A stretch of 38,909 nucleotides of DNA from Deltaproteobacteria bacterium IMCC39146. Lineage in GTDB: Bacteria > Desulfobacterota > Desulfuromonadia > Desulfuromonadales > BM103. Both the position numbers and the translations under genes were made by a program. Below are positions 1 through 8,276 of this stretch, in pieces. Location of the stretch: contig JARUHP010000031.1 in assembly GCA_030005635.1 (NCBI GenBank), positions 1 through 38,909 on the forward strand, in the 5' to 3' direction. Positions within the stretch are counted from its first letter, which is position 1. Every line of letters starts with the position of its first letter. A model generated the notes under the pieces. It did not search any database, had not been told where the DNA came from, and was given only the letters and a program-made list of their open reading frames with translations.

Positions 1-120
1 ACCGTCAACGAACGTTGTCGGGCTATCCCACGCGATGGTTACATTAGACTGGTGAGATTGGCATGCGGAAAGCATGACCATGACGAGGCTAACAAAAGCA
101 TATCTCTTTAATGATTCCAT
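1..120 (-). CDS. 5' end of a lipoprotein with a fibronectin-III-like start (partial)
   Basis: This is a 40-codon open 5' end that runs off the left edge of the window. The translation begins MESLKRYAFVSLVMVMLSAC, a basic N-terminus, a hydrophobic stretch and a lipobox (L-S-A-C, Cys at residue 20), so the product should be exported and lipid-anchored. After the Cys comes a short polar linker and then VTIAWDSPTTFVDG, which looks like strand A of a fibronectin type III domain (the W-D-x-P-x-x..DG pattern common in deltaproteobacterial surface lipoproteins). The ribosome site is weak (AAGGGAAAAAGC before ATG). The rest of the gene lies outside the window, so function cannot be given. The lipoprotein call is fairly safe; the Fn3 call is an inference from 14 residues. 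Confidence 0.6.
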   Translation of the reverse strand, partial: MESLKRYAFVSLVMVMLSACQSHQSNVTIAWDSPTTFVDG

Positions 121-430
121 GCTTTTTCCCTTTTATGCTCTTAGCCTATCCGCGGGACCTGATTTTTAAGAGAGCTTAGTCTCCTGGTCAACCATTGGGT
201 TGGCCGAAAAATACCCTTTTCGCAATATAAAAGCCGTGCCACCTCCCATGCTGACTAAACCTTATCAGACACACATTAAAACACAATAATTTACTACATA
301 GAAAAAGCTTGACGGTCAACAGCGCAGTCAGAACCTGTCAAGAGCAGGCAAATGGCTTGTGGTTTCATTGATTTTAAGTGCTGTTAGTTAACAATAAAAC
401 GGCAAATTCTCCTCAACATCATATTTAGGC

Positions 431-473
431 AGCCGCCACTTGCTTCGCTGAAAGCGAAAGCAGAGGGGGCGCT
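431..473. other. Long imperfect hairpin in a gene-free stretch
   Basis: The gene-free stretch 121-577 shows no convincing coding frame on either strand. Its one clear structure is this hairpin: inner stem TGCTTCGCT/AGCGAAAGCA with a GAA loop, extended outward by GCC..GGC and AGC/GCT pairs with small bulges. It is followed by GGTTTTAATCC, so it could be an intrinsic terminator for a plus-strand transcript or part of a small structured RNA. There is no independent support for either. Confidence 0.3.
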
Positions 474-577
474 GGTTTTAATCCAGGCATCACATTTACT
501 ATTTATCCTCTCGCATTGTTTTGAATGGGCTTGATTTCCAGAAATGAATAATTCCTACAGACCCTGATAAATAATAA

Positions 578-608
578 ATGGCCACTCGGAATATATCCAG
601 GTGGCCAT
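578..608. terminator. Possible bidirectional terminator hairpin
   Basis: ATGGCCAC (578-585) pairs perfectly with GTGGCCAT (601-608) around a 15-nt loop. The plus side continues CATTTTG and the minus side ATTTATTATTTATC, so neither strand has a clean T-tract. It lies between the tRNA-Asn terminator and the left-edge lipoprotein gene. Confidence 0.35.
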
Positions 609-669
609 CATTTTGTCGTCTTAAATGTCTCTATCAACAAAAACTTGGCACCTATCTTGGCACCCAGGC

Positions 670-717
670 AAAAATAAAAAAGAAAGGGTCTACAGCTAAT
701 AGCCGTAAACCCTTTCT
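670..717 (-). terminator. Rho-independent terminator of tRNA-Asn
   Basis: AGAAAGGGT at 681-689 pairs with ACCCTTTCT at 709-717. The stem continues inward with TAC/GTA and GCTA/TAGC and has two mismatches. On the minus strand the stem is followed by TTTTTTATTTTT (670-680). It sits five bases beyond the encoded CCA end of the tRNA gene, exactly where its terminator is expected. Confidence 0.75.
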
Positions 718-722
718 GTGCT

Positions 723-798
723 TGGCTCCGCCTGTTGGGCTCGAACCAACGACAAGCGGATTAACAGTCCGCTGCTCTACCAACTGAGCTAAGGCGGA
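723..798 (-). tRNA. tRNA-Asn (anticodon GTT)
   Basis: On the minus strand this 76-nt sequence folds as a standard tRNA. The acceptor stem is TCCGCCT/AGGCGGA followed by discriminator G and an encoded CCA. The D-arm is GCTCAGTTGGTAGAGC, the anticodon arm GCGGACTGTTAATCCGC with anticodon GTT, and the T-arm is GTTGGTTCGAGCCCAAC. GTT decodes AAC/AAU (asparagine). A terminator lies immediately downstream and a good -10 box lies about 27 bp upstream, so it looks like a monocistronic tRNA unit. tRNA genes are common integration targets, but no integrase or duplicated 3' half was seen in the window. Confidence 0.97.
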
Positions 799-824
799 AT
801 AAACAGAGCCAAACTAAATTTTTA

Positions 825-830
825 ATTATA
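825..830 (-). promoter_or_regulatory. -10 box of tRNA-Asn promoter
   Basis: Minus-strand TATAAT, a perfect consensus hexamer preceded directly by TG, lies 27 bp upstream of the mature tRNA 5' end. No good -35 is seen at 16-18 bp. The stretch 831-1212 upstream of it contains no coding frame I would defend. Confidence 0.5.
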
Positions 831-1212
831 CATGCGCCATAAAACTGGCCATGAAGGACGTTTTTATACACCTTGAAAAAAATTGTGTCAATACTTTTGT
901 GAACCTATTCCGTAGAGACGTGGATATGGTAAAAATGTGACTGCTCTTATGCAATGGAAGAACGCCATTCGTCTCAAAGCCTGAGGATATTTGATACAGC
1001 GCAGGTTGCGTACTCAAGAGCAGTGTCTGCTTGCAGTGGCTTGTCAGAATATGAAACAGATGGCCTTGCTGCTGTGTGGATCAAGCACAGACAGTGAAAA
1101 GGATTCCATAGGGCTTGTTTTTAAGCTTCTCAAGCGCCATATAAAAGTCTTCATCGTTACTCAAAAGCTTGTTTGGGTCTGATGGCCTAAGAAATAAAGA
1201 AAAGACTACCGA

Positions 1213-1252
1213 AAAAACATAAGAAAGCCCCGCATCCCAAAATGCGGGGCTT
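1213..1252 (-). terminator. Terminator of the cytochrome/ferritin transcript
   Basis: AAGCCCCGCAT (1225-1235) and ATGCGGGGCTT (1242-1252) form a perfect 11-bp GC-rich stem with a 6-nt loop. On the minus strand it is followed by TCTTATGTTTTTT. It lies about 70 bp beyond the stop of the minus-strand cytochrome gene. The plus side has no T-tract. Confidence 0.75.
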
Positions 1253-1319
1253 GTCATCAGTCTGGACTCGGTATTTATGCCGGGCCCTTATTTGTTTCTT
1301 CAAGTTATAGAATCAAACT

Positions 1320-1652
1320 TTATTTCGTTGTGGGCTCAGGAGACGCCTCTTCTTTGAGAGGTGAGCCCCAGAAGGTTCCAAGCACATTGCGGTCGCGCTC
1401 ACTGATAATAGCGCCACGCTCGATCATACGCTGCAGCAGGACGTCCAGGTCTTCCTCCTCACCAAGGGCCCTGTCTACCCGGCCACGGGTGTGACAGATG
1501 GTGCAGCGGTTCTCAATCGTACTCTGGAACTCGTCATTACCGGGGAGACGATGCACATCATGCACCGCCCCCGGCACAGCAATAGCGGTAACAGGCAGAA
1601 GCAATAGCCCCGCCAGCAAAAGCAGGCCTTGCAAATAATTATTCTCGCACAT
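1320..1652 (-). CDS. Exported monoheme c-type cytochrome
   Basis: The 110-aa product starts with a signal peptide (hydrophobic run LLLLAGLLLLPVTAIA, likely cut after Ala) and carries a single heme c attachment site, CTICH, in the mature part. The C-terminal half contains RGAIISERDR and LGTFWGSPLK. I recognise this arrangement from small uncharacterised monoheme cytochromes of Geobacter-like bacteria. A role as a periplasmic electron carrier is inferred from the heme motif only. The ATG at 1652 is preferred over an in-frame TTG at 1661 because no ribosome site supports the TTG. The 5' end overlaps the ferritin gene by 14 bp, so translation is probably coupled. Its terminator is at 1213-1252. 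Confidence 0.8.
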   Translation of the reverse strand: MCENNYLQGLLLLAGLLLLPVTAIAVPGAVHDVHRLPGNDEFQSTIENRCTICHTRGRVDRALGEEEDLDVLLQRMIERGAIISERDRNVLGTFWGSPLKEEASPEPTTK

Positions 1653-2136
1653 AGGTATCAATATCCGTTTCGTGGACCATGCCCATCATGTGAGCATATT
1701 CCGATTCAATAATAGCGTAATGAGTTTCCGTTTCCTCGGCCATACGGTCGAAGACGGCACGTACGGCGGGGTCAACAATTCGGGAAGCAGTCATGCGCAG
1801 GTTTTTGAGAAGATCCTCCTCTTCCTGCATGGCCAATTCCATCGCTTTGCGCTCATGGACATTTTCATCAAGCGCTTTCTCAAGTTGCTTAAGCATGGAA
1901 TGGCTGGTTGAAGGTGGTTGAGCCATAAAATCTTCAAAGGAACCAAGGTCACTGCCGGTGTAGATCTTGAAAAAATGTCCGGCATGCTCGCGTTCCTCTC
2001 TAGCCAACTGCTCGAACACCTTCTTGCCGCGTTCGTTTTCGGTTAAGGCCGCTGCTTTGAGATAAAAATCCATAACGTCTTTTTCGGTTTGAATAGCAAC
2101 CTTGATCGCCTCAATCATTTTTAGTTCCTGGGGCAT
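1639..2136 (-). CDS. Rubrerythrin-like ferritin-family diiron protein
   Basis: The 165-aa protein is almost entirely helical. It has two carboxylate/histidine motifs expected of a four-helix diiron bundle: EKDVMDFYLKAA plus EEREHAGHF in the first half, and ETETHYAIIESEY in the second. There is no C-terminal rubredoxin domain (no CxxC pair), so it belongs with stand-alone erythrin/ferritin-like proteins linked to peroxide detoxification or iron handling. The ATG at 2136 is chosen over an upstream in-frame codon at 2175 because it follows a strong site, AAAGGAGAGTGTT. The downstream gene overlaps it and encodes an exported cytochrome, suggesting a shared transcript but not necessarily a shared compartment, since this protein has no signal peptide. 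Confidence 0.85.
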   Translation of the reverse strand: MPQELKMIEAIKVAIQTEKDVMDFYLKAAALTENERGKKVFEQLAREEREHAGHFFKIYTGSDLGSFEDFMAQPPSTSHSMLKQLEKALDENVHERKAMELAMQEEEDLLKNLRMTASRIVDPAVRAVFDRMAEETETHYAIIESEYAHMMGMVHETDIDTYVRE

Positions 2137-2191
2137 AACACTCTCCTTTCTTCGCAGCGCCTTAGGGCCGCTCAAGGGGAAATCACAATGC

Positions 2192-2214
2192 AGAGCAAAA
2201 GCTTTTTATGCTCT
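2192..2214 (-). terminator. Weak hairpin after the PilZ gene
   Basis: AGAGCA/TGCTCT arms around a self-complementary AAAGCTTTTT loop lie 12 bp past the PilZ stop. No proper T-tract follows on the minus strand, so this may only attenuate or mark the mRNA end. Confidence 0.3.
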
Positions 2215-2225
2215 ACAGTGACAGA

Positions 2226-2612
2226 CTACCCTGTAAGCTTCGTCGTTTGCTCCTCGACCCATGATTCAATTCTGTCGCCATCGGCCTCGGTAAGATCAAG
2301 AAAACGCAGACCCATACCAGGTTCCTGTTGATCTTTGCGTTTGAACAGGTGTTTCCAGACCACTTGGCACTGGCAACGAATCTTGCACGGGGGCTTGGTC
2401 GACAAGGTCAATTCGATGAGGAATTTTTCTCCTGGTTCACGTGGTTTCACTGTCGTTATGAACAGACCACCACGGCTGATATTCTTGGCGTAACCAAAGA
2501 GGGTTTTGTAACCGTCTTCGCAGGGGATTTTCTCCACGATCAAAGGGGCTCTGAGAGCTCGGCGCTTATTCTTCTGTTCCTCGGTGTACTCGGTGTTTTC
2601 AGAATCACTCAT
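2226..2612 (-). CDS. PilZ-domain c-di-GMP-binding protein
   Basis: A 128-aa single-domain protein. The c-di-GMP-binding signature of PilZ is present: the arginine motif RRALRAP (residues ~17-23) and NISRGGLFI, a variant of (D/N)xSxxG. The C-terminal part GMGLRFLDLTEADGDRI is the usual PilZ barrel end. It should be a cytoplasmic receptor that changes partner binding when c-di-GMP rises; the target cannot be told from sequence. The start codon follows AAAAAGAGATATCG. The gap of about 80 bp to the upstream glycosyltransferase is AT-rich and may hold its own promoter. Confidence 0.88.
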   Translation of the reverse strand: MSDSENTEYTEEQKNKRRALRAPLIVEKIPCEDGYKTLFGYAKNISRGGLFITTVKPREPGEKFLIELTLSTKPPCKIRCQCQVVWKHLFKRKDQQEPGMGLRFLDLTEADGDRIESWVEEQTTKLTG

Positions 2613-2692
2613 CGATATCTCTTTTTCCCTGTGGGTAGTCAGACAGACCTATAGTCAACAATATCAATAATAGCACAGCTTTTTACATTTTT

Positions 2693-3988
2693 TTAAACTT
2701 GTCTGTTGTGATGTGAGGTTGTAACCGAAGGCTGATCGCAAAGGCGCAGTTCTTCGAGCATGGCGGGCACATTTTTCGGGCAGTTGCGACCATCCCAAGT
2801 GAAAAGATCCGGCAGCACCTCTTCCGGTTCACCGCGCGACAAGCCTGTATCGCAAAGCAGATGAATCAGCCGCAGGGTCCGGAAACCATCAAACCAGGAG
2901 TGAAAAGCTTCTGCGCGACCTTCTTCAGTACGGTGGTTCTTCTGCAATTTCGGCCAGGTTGCGTGCCAACCGATCTGCACAAGATAATCAGCCAGAACAG
3001 CAGAGAGCTTTTCGGCACGGCTGAACAGCAGATCTGCGTCGGCGGCAAGATTCTGCGTGACGCAAAGTAACCAGCCCGACAGTACCTCGAACGCAGCAAC
3101 AGGATAAAAGAGCACACTTTCTGTGTCCCCATCCAGCAGGCGGCCCATGCTGCGACCGGTACCGAAGGGAACCCGCGATGAAACACGTGGCTCCGGAAAC
3201 ACCCTGGTGCCGGCCATCAGGTCAACGCCGTCTGTTTTGGCCAGTTTTTGCAGAAAGTAGAAATCTTCTCCGGCCTTACGACTGTTCATACCGCCGCAGC
3301 GCACATAAGCCTCTGCCCGACAGGCGATAGCACTACCCACGCTGTTGAACGCATAGGGCGATCCGGCCAGGCGCAAGCCATAGACATAGCTGCGCATAAA
3401 GAGCTCATAGCGATCGATGGCTGCTTGTTGCAGAGCGTCTCCTGCTTGCTGGTGGCGAAAGGGCAGGACCGCCGCACCCAGGGGTGAGCGCTGAAAATGA
3501 GTAACGATAGTCTGCAGGTAATTCGGTTCCACCAGGGTGTCGGCGTCGAGGCAGACCAGCAGAGGCTCTTTCTGCCAGTTCAGACAGGTTAAGGCAAGAT
3601 CCATTCCCAGTTTCCTGACAAAGCCCACGCCGGCTTGCTTGGACGGGATTTCAAGGCCGGGTCTGGCGGCGTCAATCCAGGCCAGAGGGAGTGTGGACTC
3701 TGCAGAGTATTCGACCAGACGGGTCAAATCCCGAAGGTTCTTCTGCTTCTCTTCAATGCAAGCCTGCTCGCCATGATTGACAACAACCAACACCAGAAAA
3801 GAGTCTCTCCATTGCGCCGGGTTCGCCTCCAGACTTTTTAGTGTTGCAAAGAGACTGTCACCTTCTGCCAGAGAAGGAATCACGACAACGCCGGTGAACG
3901 ACCTGTTCTCAGCGCCGGTAACAGTCCAGGGGCCTTTGGCGACACGCTTGTCCAGGTAACGCTGAACCGCTGCAGGGAAATGGCTCAT
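2693..3988 (-). CDS. GT2-type glycosyltransferase-like protein
   Basis: A 431-aa cytoplasmic protein with a GT-A glycosyltransferase fold. It shows VVVIPSLAEGDSL at the nucleotide-binding start, LLVCLDADTLVEPNYL containing the metal-binding DAD, and GEDFYFLQKLAK as the likely acceptor/base region. The C-terminal ~150 residues are helical and not recognisable. No transmembrane segments are evident. The donor and acceptor cannot be named. Its ATG overlaps the miaA stop by 4 bp (ATGA), so the two are co-translated, although no functional link to tRNA modification is obvious. Confidence 0.75.
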   Translation of the reverse strand: MSHFPAAVQRYLDKRVAKGPWTVTGAENRSFTGVVVIPSLAEGDSLFATLKSLEANPAQWRDSFLVLVVVNHGEQACIEEKQKNLRDLTRLVEYSAESTLPLAWIDAARPGLEIPSKQAGVGFVRKLGMDLALTCLNWQKEPLLVCLDADTLVEPNYLQTIVTHFQRSPLGAAVLPFRHQQAGDALQQAAIDRYELFMRSYVYGLRLAGSPYAFNSVGSAIACRAEAYVRCGGMNSRKAGEDFYFLQKLAKTDGVDLMAGTRVFPEPRVSSRVPFGTGRSMGRLLDGDTESVLFYPVAAFEVLSGWLLCVTQNLAADADLLFSRAEKLSAVLADYLVQIGWHATWPKLQKNHRTEEGRAEAFHSWFDGFRTLRLIHLLCDTGLSRGEPEEVLPDLFTWDGRNCPKNVPAMLEELRLCDQPSVTTSHHNRQV

Positions 3989-4884
3989 CTGGCATAATCC
4001 TGACAGGCGGCGAGCATCTCGGCGACGGGATCGGCTTCACCCTCCAGCCAGTGGATCACAACACCCTGACGCTCCATGCGACGAAACCAGGTCTCCTGAC
4101 GTTTGGCAAATTGATGAATGGAGCTGTTCAATTTCTGAAAAAGGTCGTTGCGGTTCAGCTGACCTTGCAGGTACTGGCCGACAAAACGGTATTCCAGTCC
4201 GTAAAAGTCGAGGGTCTCCCAGGGGACGCCAGCCTTATGCAAGCCCTCGACCTCTTCGATCATGCCCTGTTCGAGACGCTGCCTTAGTCGTTGCGTGATA
4301 CGTTTCCTCAACAGCTCCCGTGGCCAGCGCAAGCCGAAAATTCTAGGTTTTAAATAAGGCAGTTCCAAGGGTCTGGCTGTTGACAGCTCTTCACCGACCG
4401 CGATTTCAATCGCGCGGATGAGACGGCTGCGATCCTCGAGGTCCGTTGTGTTGTGCTGCTCCGGGCGCAGGGCTTGTAATCGTTCTTGCAAAGAAGCAAG
4501 GGGCAGAGGCTCCAGCTCCTGACGCAACACCTTGTTCTCACCGACTTTCACCAGCGCATACCTCTGCAGTACGGCGTTCAGGTAAAGCCCCGTGCCTCCG
4601 CACAGGATCGGCAGACGATTGCGACTCTTGATCTCGCTAAAGGTATTGCTGAAAGTCTGGGCAAAGTCGAACAGGCTGAACTCGTAGCCGGGATCGGCTA
4701 TATCGATAAGATGATAGGGTGTTGATCCGTATTCTTCGAGGTCCTTACCACTGCCGATATCCAGGCCACGATAAACCTGCCGCGAGTCAGCCGAGATGAT
4801 CTCGCCATCAAGCTGGCGGGCGGCCTGAACGGCCAGATGAGTTTTACCCGAAGCTGTTGGCCCGAGCAGGACGAGGAGATTCAT
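3985..4884 (-). CDS. miaA: tRNA dimethylallyltransferase
   Basis: The 299-aa protein transfers the dimethylallyl group from DMAPP to A37 of tRNAs reading UNN codons, the first step to ms2i6A. Visible signatures are the N-terminal P-loop GPTASGKT (residues 8-15), IISADSRQVYRGLDIGSGK with the catalytic Asp/Gln of the family, LPILCGGTGLYLNAVL, and the C-terminal Q..FAKRQETWFRR. Length is normal. The start has a GGAG 11 nt upstream. It is divergent from pcnB across a 142-bp spacer that must hold both promoters. The downstream glycosyltransferase overlaps by 4 bp. Confidence 0.96.
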   Translation of the reverse strand: MNLLVLLGPTASGKTHLAVQAARQLDGEIISADSRQVYRGLDIGSGKDLEEYGSTPYHLIDIADPGYEFSLFDFAQTFSNTFSEIKSRNRLPILCGGTGLYLNAVLQRYALVKVGENKVLRQELEPLPLASLQERLQALRPEQHNTTDLEDRSRLIRAIEIAVGEELSTARPLELPYLKPRIFGLRWPRELLRKRITQRLRQRLEQGMIEEVEGLHKAGVPWETLDFYGLEYRFVGQYLQGQLNRNDLFQKLNSSIHQFAKRQETWFRRMERQGVVIHWLEGEADPVAEMLAACQDYAR

Positions 4885-5026
4885 TTACCAGACAACTCCA
4901 AAAAAAAGATGATACAGATACTCAATCAGGAGCTTATTTATAACCGGATCAACGAGTTATGACAACGCGTATTCCCGGCAAGCTTCCTTCGCGAGTGGAA
5001 ATCTGCTATACAGTGGAAACTTTATT

Positions 5027-6358
5027 ATGCGCCTTAAGTTTCCTGAAGGCGGCGAGGATTACAGACTCTCCATGGTTGGCTCCCCACCAAACACAAACGA
5101 AACAGTCGCTCCCCCGGTGATATTATCCCGTTCAGAACACGGCGTCTCTCGCAAGCAGATTGACGAAAGTACGCTTAAAGTCCTCTACAGATTGCATCGC
5201 CACGGCTATCAGGCCTATCTGGTCGGCGGCAGCGTCCGTGATCTGCTGCTGGGCAGGAAGCCCAAGGACTTCGATATCGGCACCGACGCGACACCACAGC
5301 AGGTGAAGAAGCTGTTTCGCAACTGTTTCCTGGTGGGACGCAGGTTTCGGCTCGCCCACGTCAGGTTCGGTCGCGACGAGGTTCTCGAAGTGGCAACCTT
5401 TCGGCGCCACCCCCACCCCGATGAATTGCCGGATGATCCCAAGGAACACAGTTTTTTTGTTCAGAATCAGTTCGGCACACCGTGTGAGGATGCTTTCCGG
5501 CGCGACTTCACCATCAATGCACTCTTCTACAATATTGCTGACTTTTCAATCATAGATTATGTCGGTGGGCTGAAGGATCTTGAGAATCGTCAGTTACGGG
5601 TGATCGGTGATCCGAAGGTCCGCTTCGACGAAGACCCGGTGCGCATGATGCGTGCCCTGGAGTTCAGCGCACGGCTCGATTTTTCTCTTGATGCTGAGAC
5701 GTTGGCAGGGATTACGGAGAAGGCGCCTTTAATCTCTGAGGCTCCTTCGGCAAGGGTTCGTGAAGAGTTGATGGAACTTTTCCGCCACGGTGTCGGGGCC
5801 GCCGTTCTCAAGCGAGCACAGGCTCTCGGGCTGCTGCAACCGATGATGGGTGGCTACCAACCGGGAGAATCGACCTTTAAGCTACTGGAAATCCTCAACC
5901 AGTCTTTCAAGAAGAGTGGCCATGTCGACGAAAGCATGATTCTGGCCGCGCTCTTTATTGATCGTTTCTGGCACAAATGTCCGGCACATTCGGCGCTGCC
6001 GATTAATGAAGTTTTACACTCGGCCGGGCACCTGTTAACACCCTACTGCACATACTTCCGTCTTGCTCACGGTTTGCGCCACCAGGCGCGAGAAATGCTG
6101 GTCGGTTGCTATCGCTTCACCCGCGGTCTCGGCCATCGGGGACAGAAACGTTTTTTGCAAAATCCGGCAGCAGCACGTGCTTTTGAGCTGTTTAGGCTCT
6201 GGAATCAGGCTATCGACGGCGATCCGGAGCAGCTGGAAGTCTGGCAGAAAGCGTTGCACAGAGGGCCCGATCAGGCTAGTCACGCTGAACCGCAAGCGAG
6301 CCGCCGGACCCATCATCGGCCACGGCGCAGACGGAGTAAGAAACCGGGAGTGGTCTAA
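5027..6358 (+). CDS. pcnB: Poly(A) polymerase (PcnB type)
   Basis: A class II nucleotidyltransferase of 443 aa. The head domain shows GYQAYLVGGSVRDLLLGRKP followed by the catalytic KDFDIGTDA (DxD), then the RRDFTINALFYN and RFDEDPVRMMRALEFSARL motifs. A strongly basic tail (HHRPRRRRSKKPG) and the SRSEHGVSRKQID entry into the head favour PcnB, which adds poly(A) to mRNA 3' ends, over a CCA-adding enzyme; the two are hard to separate without an alignment. The annotated ATG has only a weak GTGGA site. A second in-frame ATG at 5072 is possible and would remove 15 poorly conserved residues. Convergent with the next gene, 16 bp away. Confidence 0.88.
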   Translation: MRLKFPEGGEDYRLSMVGSPPNTNETVAPPVILSRSEHGVSRKQIDESTLKVLYRLHRHGYQAYLVGGSVRDLLLGRKPKDFDIGTDATPQQVKKLFRNCFLVGRRFRLAHVRFGRDEVLEVATFRRHPHPDELPDDPKEHSFFVQNQFGTPCEDAFRRDFTINALFYNIADFSIIDYVGGLKDLENRQLRVIGDPKVRFDEDPVRMMRALEFSARLDFSLDAETLAGITEKAPLISEAPSARVREELMELFRHGVGAAVLKRAQALGLLQPMMGGYQPGESTFKLLEILNQSFKKSGHVDESMILAALFIDRFWHKCPAHSALPINEVLHSAGHLLTPYCTYFRLAHGLRHQAREMLVGCYRFTRGLGHRGQKRFLQNPAAARAFELFRLWNQAIDGDPEQLEVWQKALHRGPDQASHAEPQASRRTHHRPRRRRSKKPGVV

Positions 6359-6374
6359 TTCAGTTAAAACAGCT

Positions 6375-8276
6375 CTAAAGCTCCTTCAACAAGTTTTTCA
6401 ATTGGCTGAATTCCTGCGCCGACAAGCTGCGGTCACGGAAGATAGCGCCGTAATAAATTCTGGCAAACTCTCGACAAACATCACTATCCACTTGCTCAGC
6501 AATCTCCGCCAAGCCAGAACCCGGCGGGAATACCTCTTCACCGTAGCGCTGTTCAAGCTTCTTGCGAAGCTCACCAAGCAGACGCACCTCTTTTGGTTTT
6601 CGCCGCAAGGCAAAGGCACACACAACCAACCCCGTACCAAGAAACAGGGCGACGATCATCTTCCCCAGGTGTTCCGGTGTCTGCACTGAGCCTAAGTTAC
6701 TTAATTTTGCTCGCGTATCGCGAAAGATCGAGATCTGCTGCTTCAGATCAAAGACAACGACGGCCTGCACCCAGTAGTAATTAAGGCTGTCGACGAGTTG
6801 CCGAAAAGGATTCAACTGCTCGCGATCACGCCTGCCCAGAGTTGTCTCGGCATTAATCGCCCATTGACTGGGGTCGATGCGCTGCCAGTTGTTGTTGGCA
6901 GCCAAAACCTCAACCCAGACGTGGGCGGTTGCTTCTCCTACCAGGTAATAACCACCCATCGGGTTGTAATCACCGCCATAGTAGCCGCCGACCAGGCGCG
7001 TTGGAATGCCCGTCAGTCGGGCCAGGGTGATGTACGCCGAGGCAAAGAATTCGCAATAGCCTCGTTTCTTGTCGAAGAGGAAGGAATCGATCGCGTTGGG
7101 GCCGGACGGCAGGTCATCTTGAGCATAGCTCAACTCCTGATTGCGGAAAAAGTCGGCCAAAGCTTTAATCCGCACGGACACATCGTCACCCTGAGTGAGA
7201 ATCCTGTTGGCTAACTCGCGCATGCGCGGCGAGACCACGAGAGGTGGGCGCAGATAAAAATCGCGATCCACGTCACCGGATACTTTCAGTAGAGCCCCCG
7301 GGCTGGCTCGTACCTCGTAGCGGAAGCGATGATCGATGGCGCTTCGGGCGATAAACATCTGATCAGAGGTCTGGTTATTGCGGATGCCATCGACGAGCAA
7401 CGGTCGATCCAGGGTCATCAGGTAGCGATCGCTTCGTGGCTCGGGATAAATGGTAAAAGTAAGCGGCGCTGGGCCATCAATCTTGCTGCCACCTGTTTTG
7501 GGAGGGGCACTGCGGACCCAACGCCCCTCTTTCGGCTGATTGAGAACCAGGGCCCGCCAGTAGCGGTCTTCAGGGGCAAGCTCAGGCCCTTCAGCACGAA
7601 ATGCCAGGGCGTCATTTGCTGAAATCTGGGAAAAGCTGCCAGGCTGCACCGTCTCTGCGAGACCTACCTTGCCTTTGCTCGTCGGGTTGAGAAAATTCCA
7701 GAGAGGATGCCGTGTTCTTGGCAGAATGACGAAGAAGACCAACATCAGCAGCAGGGAAATCGCCGGTAGGACAAGACCAATCTTGACCAGCTTTTTCAGG
7801 TCCTGACGTGTCATGAGCAACTTCTGGTCGGTGACATGAACCGTTAAGATCACCAGACCGAGCGTTACAGCGAAGACCAGCAGCACCAGGTAGAAGGCGA
7901 AACCTATTTCGAGGTTGATCAAGGATGCTCCGGCGAGAATGAAGAGCGCCAGCACGAAGATCTGCAGATAATCTCGACTCTCCTTCGGGGTCAACAGGCG
8001 CACAACCAGAAGAACTACCATGGCGTGCACAACCGGGATGGCAACCTCGGCGCGGGTGATCTGCGCGGCATACAAAGTCATCCCGCACAGAGCAATCAGC
8101 GTTGCCAGCCAGACCGGCAGGGGGTAGCGCTCACGGCGATCACACCAGAAGCCGGCCGGGATCGCGATCAGCTCTATCAACAGAAGCGGCAGATCGAGGT
8201 ACGCCAGGACCGGGCCCATGCAGAGCAGGGCGACGACCCCGGAGAGCATATCAAGGAGTCTTTTTATCCTGACCAT
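6375..8276 (-). CDS. TgpA-like membrane transglutaminase (DUF3488 + transglutaminase core)
   Basis: 633 aa. Residues ~8-190 hold six or so hydrophobic helices (DUF3488 type), followed by a large extracytoplasmic part with a transglutaminase/cysteine-protease core. The catalytic triad is visible as C408 in KRGYCEFFASAY, H452 in ATAHVWVEV and D468 in RIDPS. One more transmembrane helix near residue 560 precedes a short cytoplasmic tail. Proteins of this type occur with MoxR ATPases and DUF58 proteins, as here. The substrate is unknown; the Pseudomonas homologue TgpA is essential. The start overlaps the DUF58 stop by 26 bp with no clear ribosome site; an in-frame ATG at 8249 is an alternative. 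Confidence 0.88.
   Translation of the reverse strand: MVRIKRLLDMLSGVVALLCMGPVLAYLDLPLLLIELIAIPAGFWCDRRERYPLPVWLATLIALCGMTLYAAQITRAEVAIPVVHAMVVLLVVRLLTPKESRDYLQIFVLALFILAGASLINLEIGFAFYLVLLVFAVTLGLVILTVHVTDQKLLMTRQDLKKLVKIGLVLPAISLLLMLVFFVILPRTRHPLWNFLNPTSKGKVGLAETVQPGSFSQISANDALAFRAEGPELAPEDRYWRALVLNQPKEGRWVRSAPPKTGGSKIDGPAPLTFTIYPEPRSDRYLMTLDRPLLVDGIRNNQTSDQMFIARSAIDHRFRYEVRASPGALLKVSGDVDRDFYLRPPLVVSPRMRELANRILTQGDDVSVRIKALADFFRNQELSYAQDDLPSGPNAIDSFLFDKKRGYCEFFASAYITLARLTGIPTRLVGGYYGGDYNPMGGYYLVGEATAHVWVEVLAANNNWQRIDPSQWAINAETTLGRRDREQLNPFRQLVDSLNYYWVQAVVVFDLKQQISIFRDTRAKLSNLGSVQTPEHLGKMIVALFLGTGLVVCAFALRRKPKEVRLLGELRKKLEQRYGEEVFPPGSGLAEIAEQVDSDVCREFARIYYGAIFRDRSLSAQEFSQLKNLLKEL

Noticed and set aside
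208-250. TGGCACG motif suggesting a sigma-54 promoter for the left-edge lipoprotein gene
   Set aside because: The GG is present but the required GC ten bases later is absent (TTTA where TTGC is expected).
121-577. Possible c-di-GMP (GEMM) riboswitch, common upstream of Geobacter surface genes
   Set aside because: The conserved GGCAAACC and GGACGCAAAGCC blocks are not found on either strand.
578-787. 69-aa frame ending APPVGLEPTTSGLTVRCSTN
   Set aside because: It is the antisense of tRNA-Asn and its terminator, a well-known spurious protein pattern.
578-830. Genomic island boundary at tRNA-Asn
   Set aside because: No integrase and no duplicated tRNA 3' half in the window; composition alone is not enough.
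991-1182. 63-aa plus-strand frame in the tRNA-cytochrome spacer
   Set aside because: No ribosome site, no recognisable features and AT-rich noise-like composition.
7612-8088. 158-aa minus-strand frame within the transglutaminase gene
   Set aside because: Out-of-frame shadow of the membrane region; Arg/Cys-rich composition typical of shifted reading.
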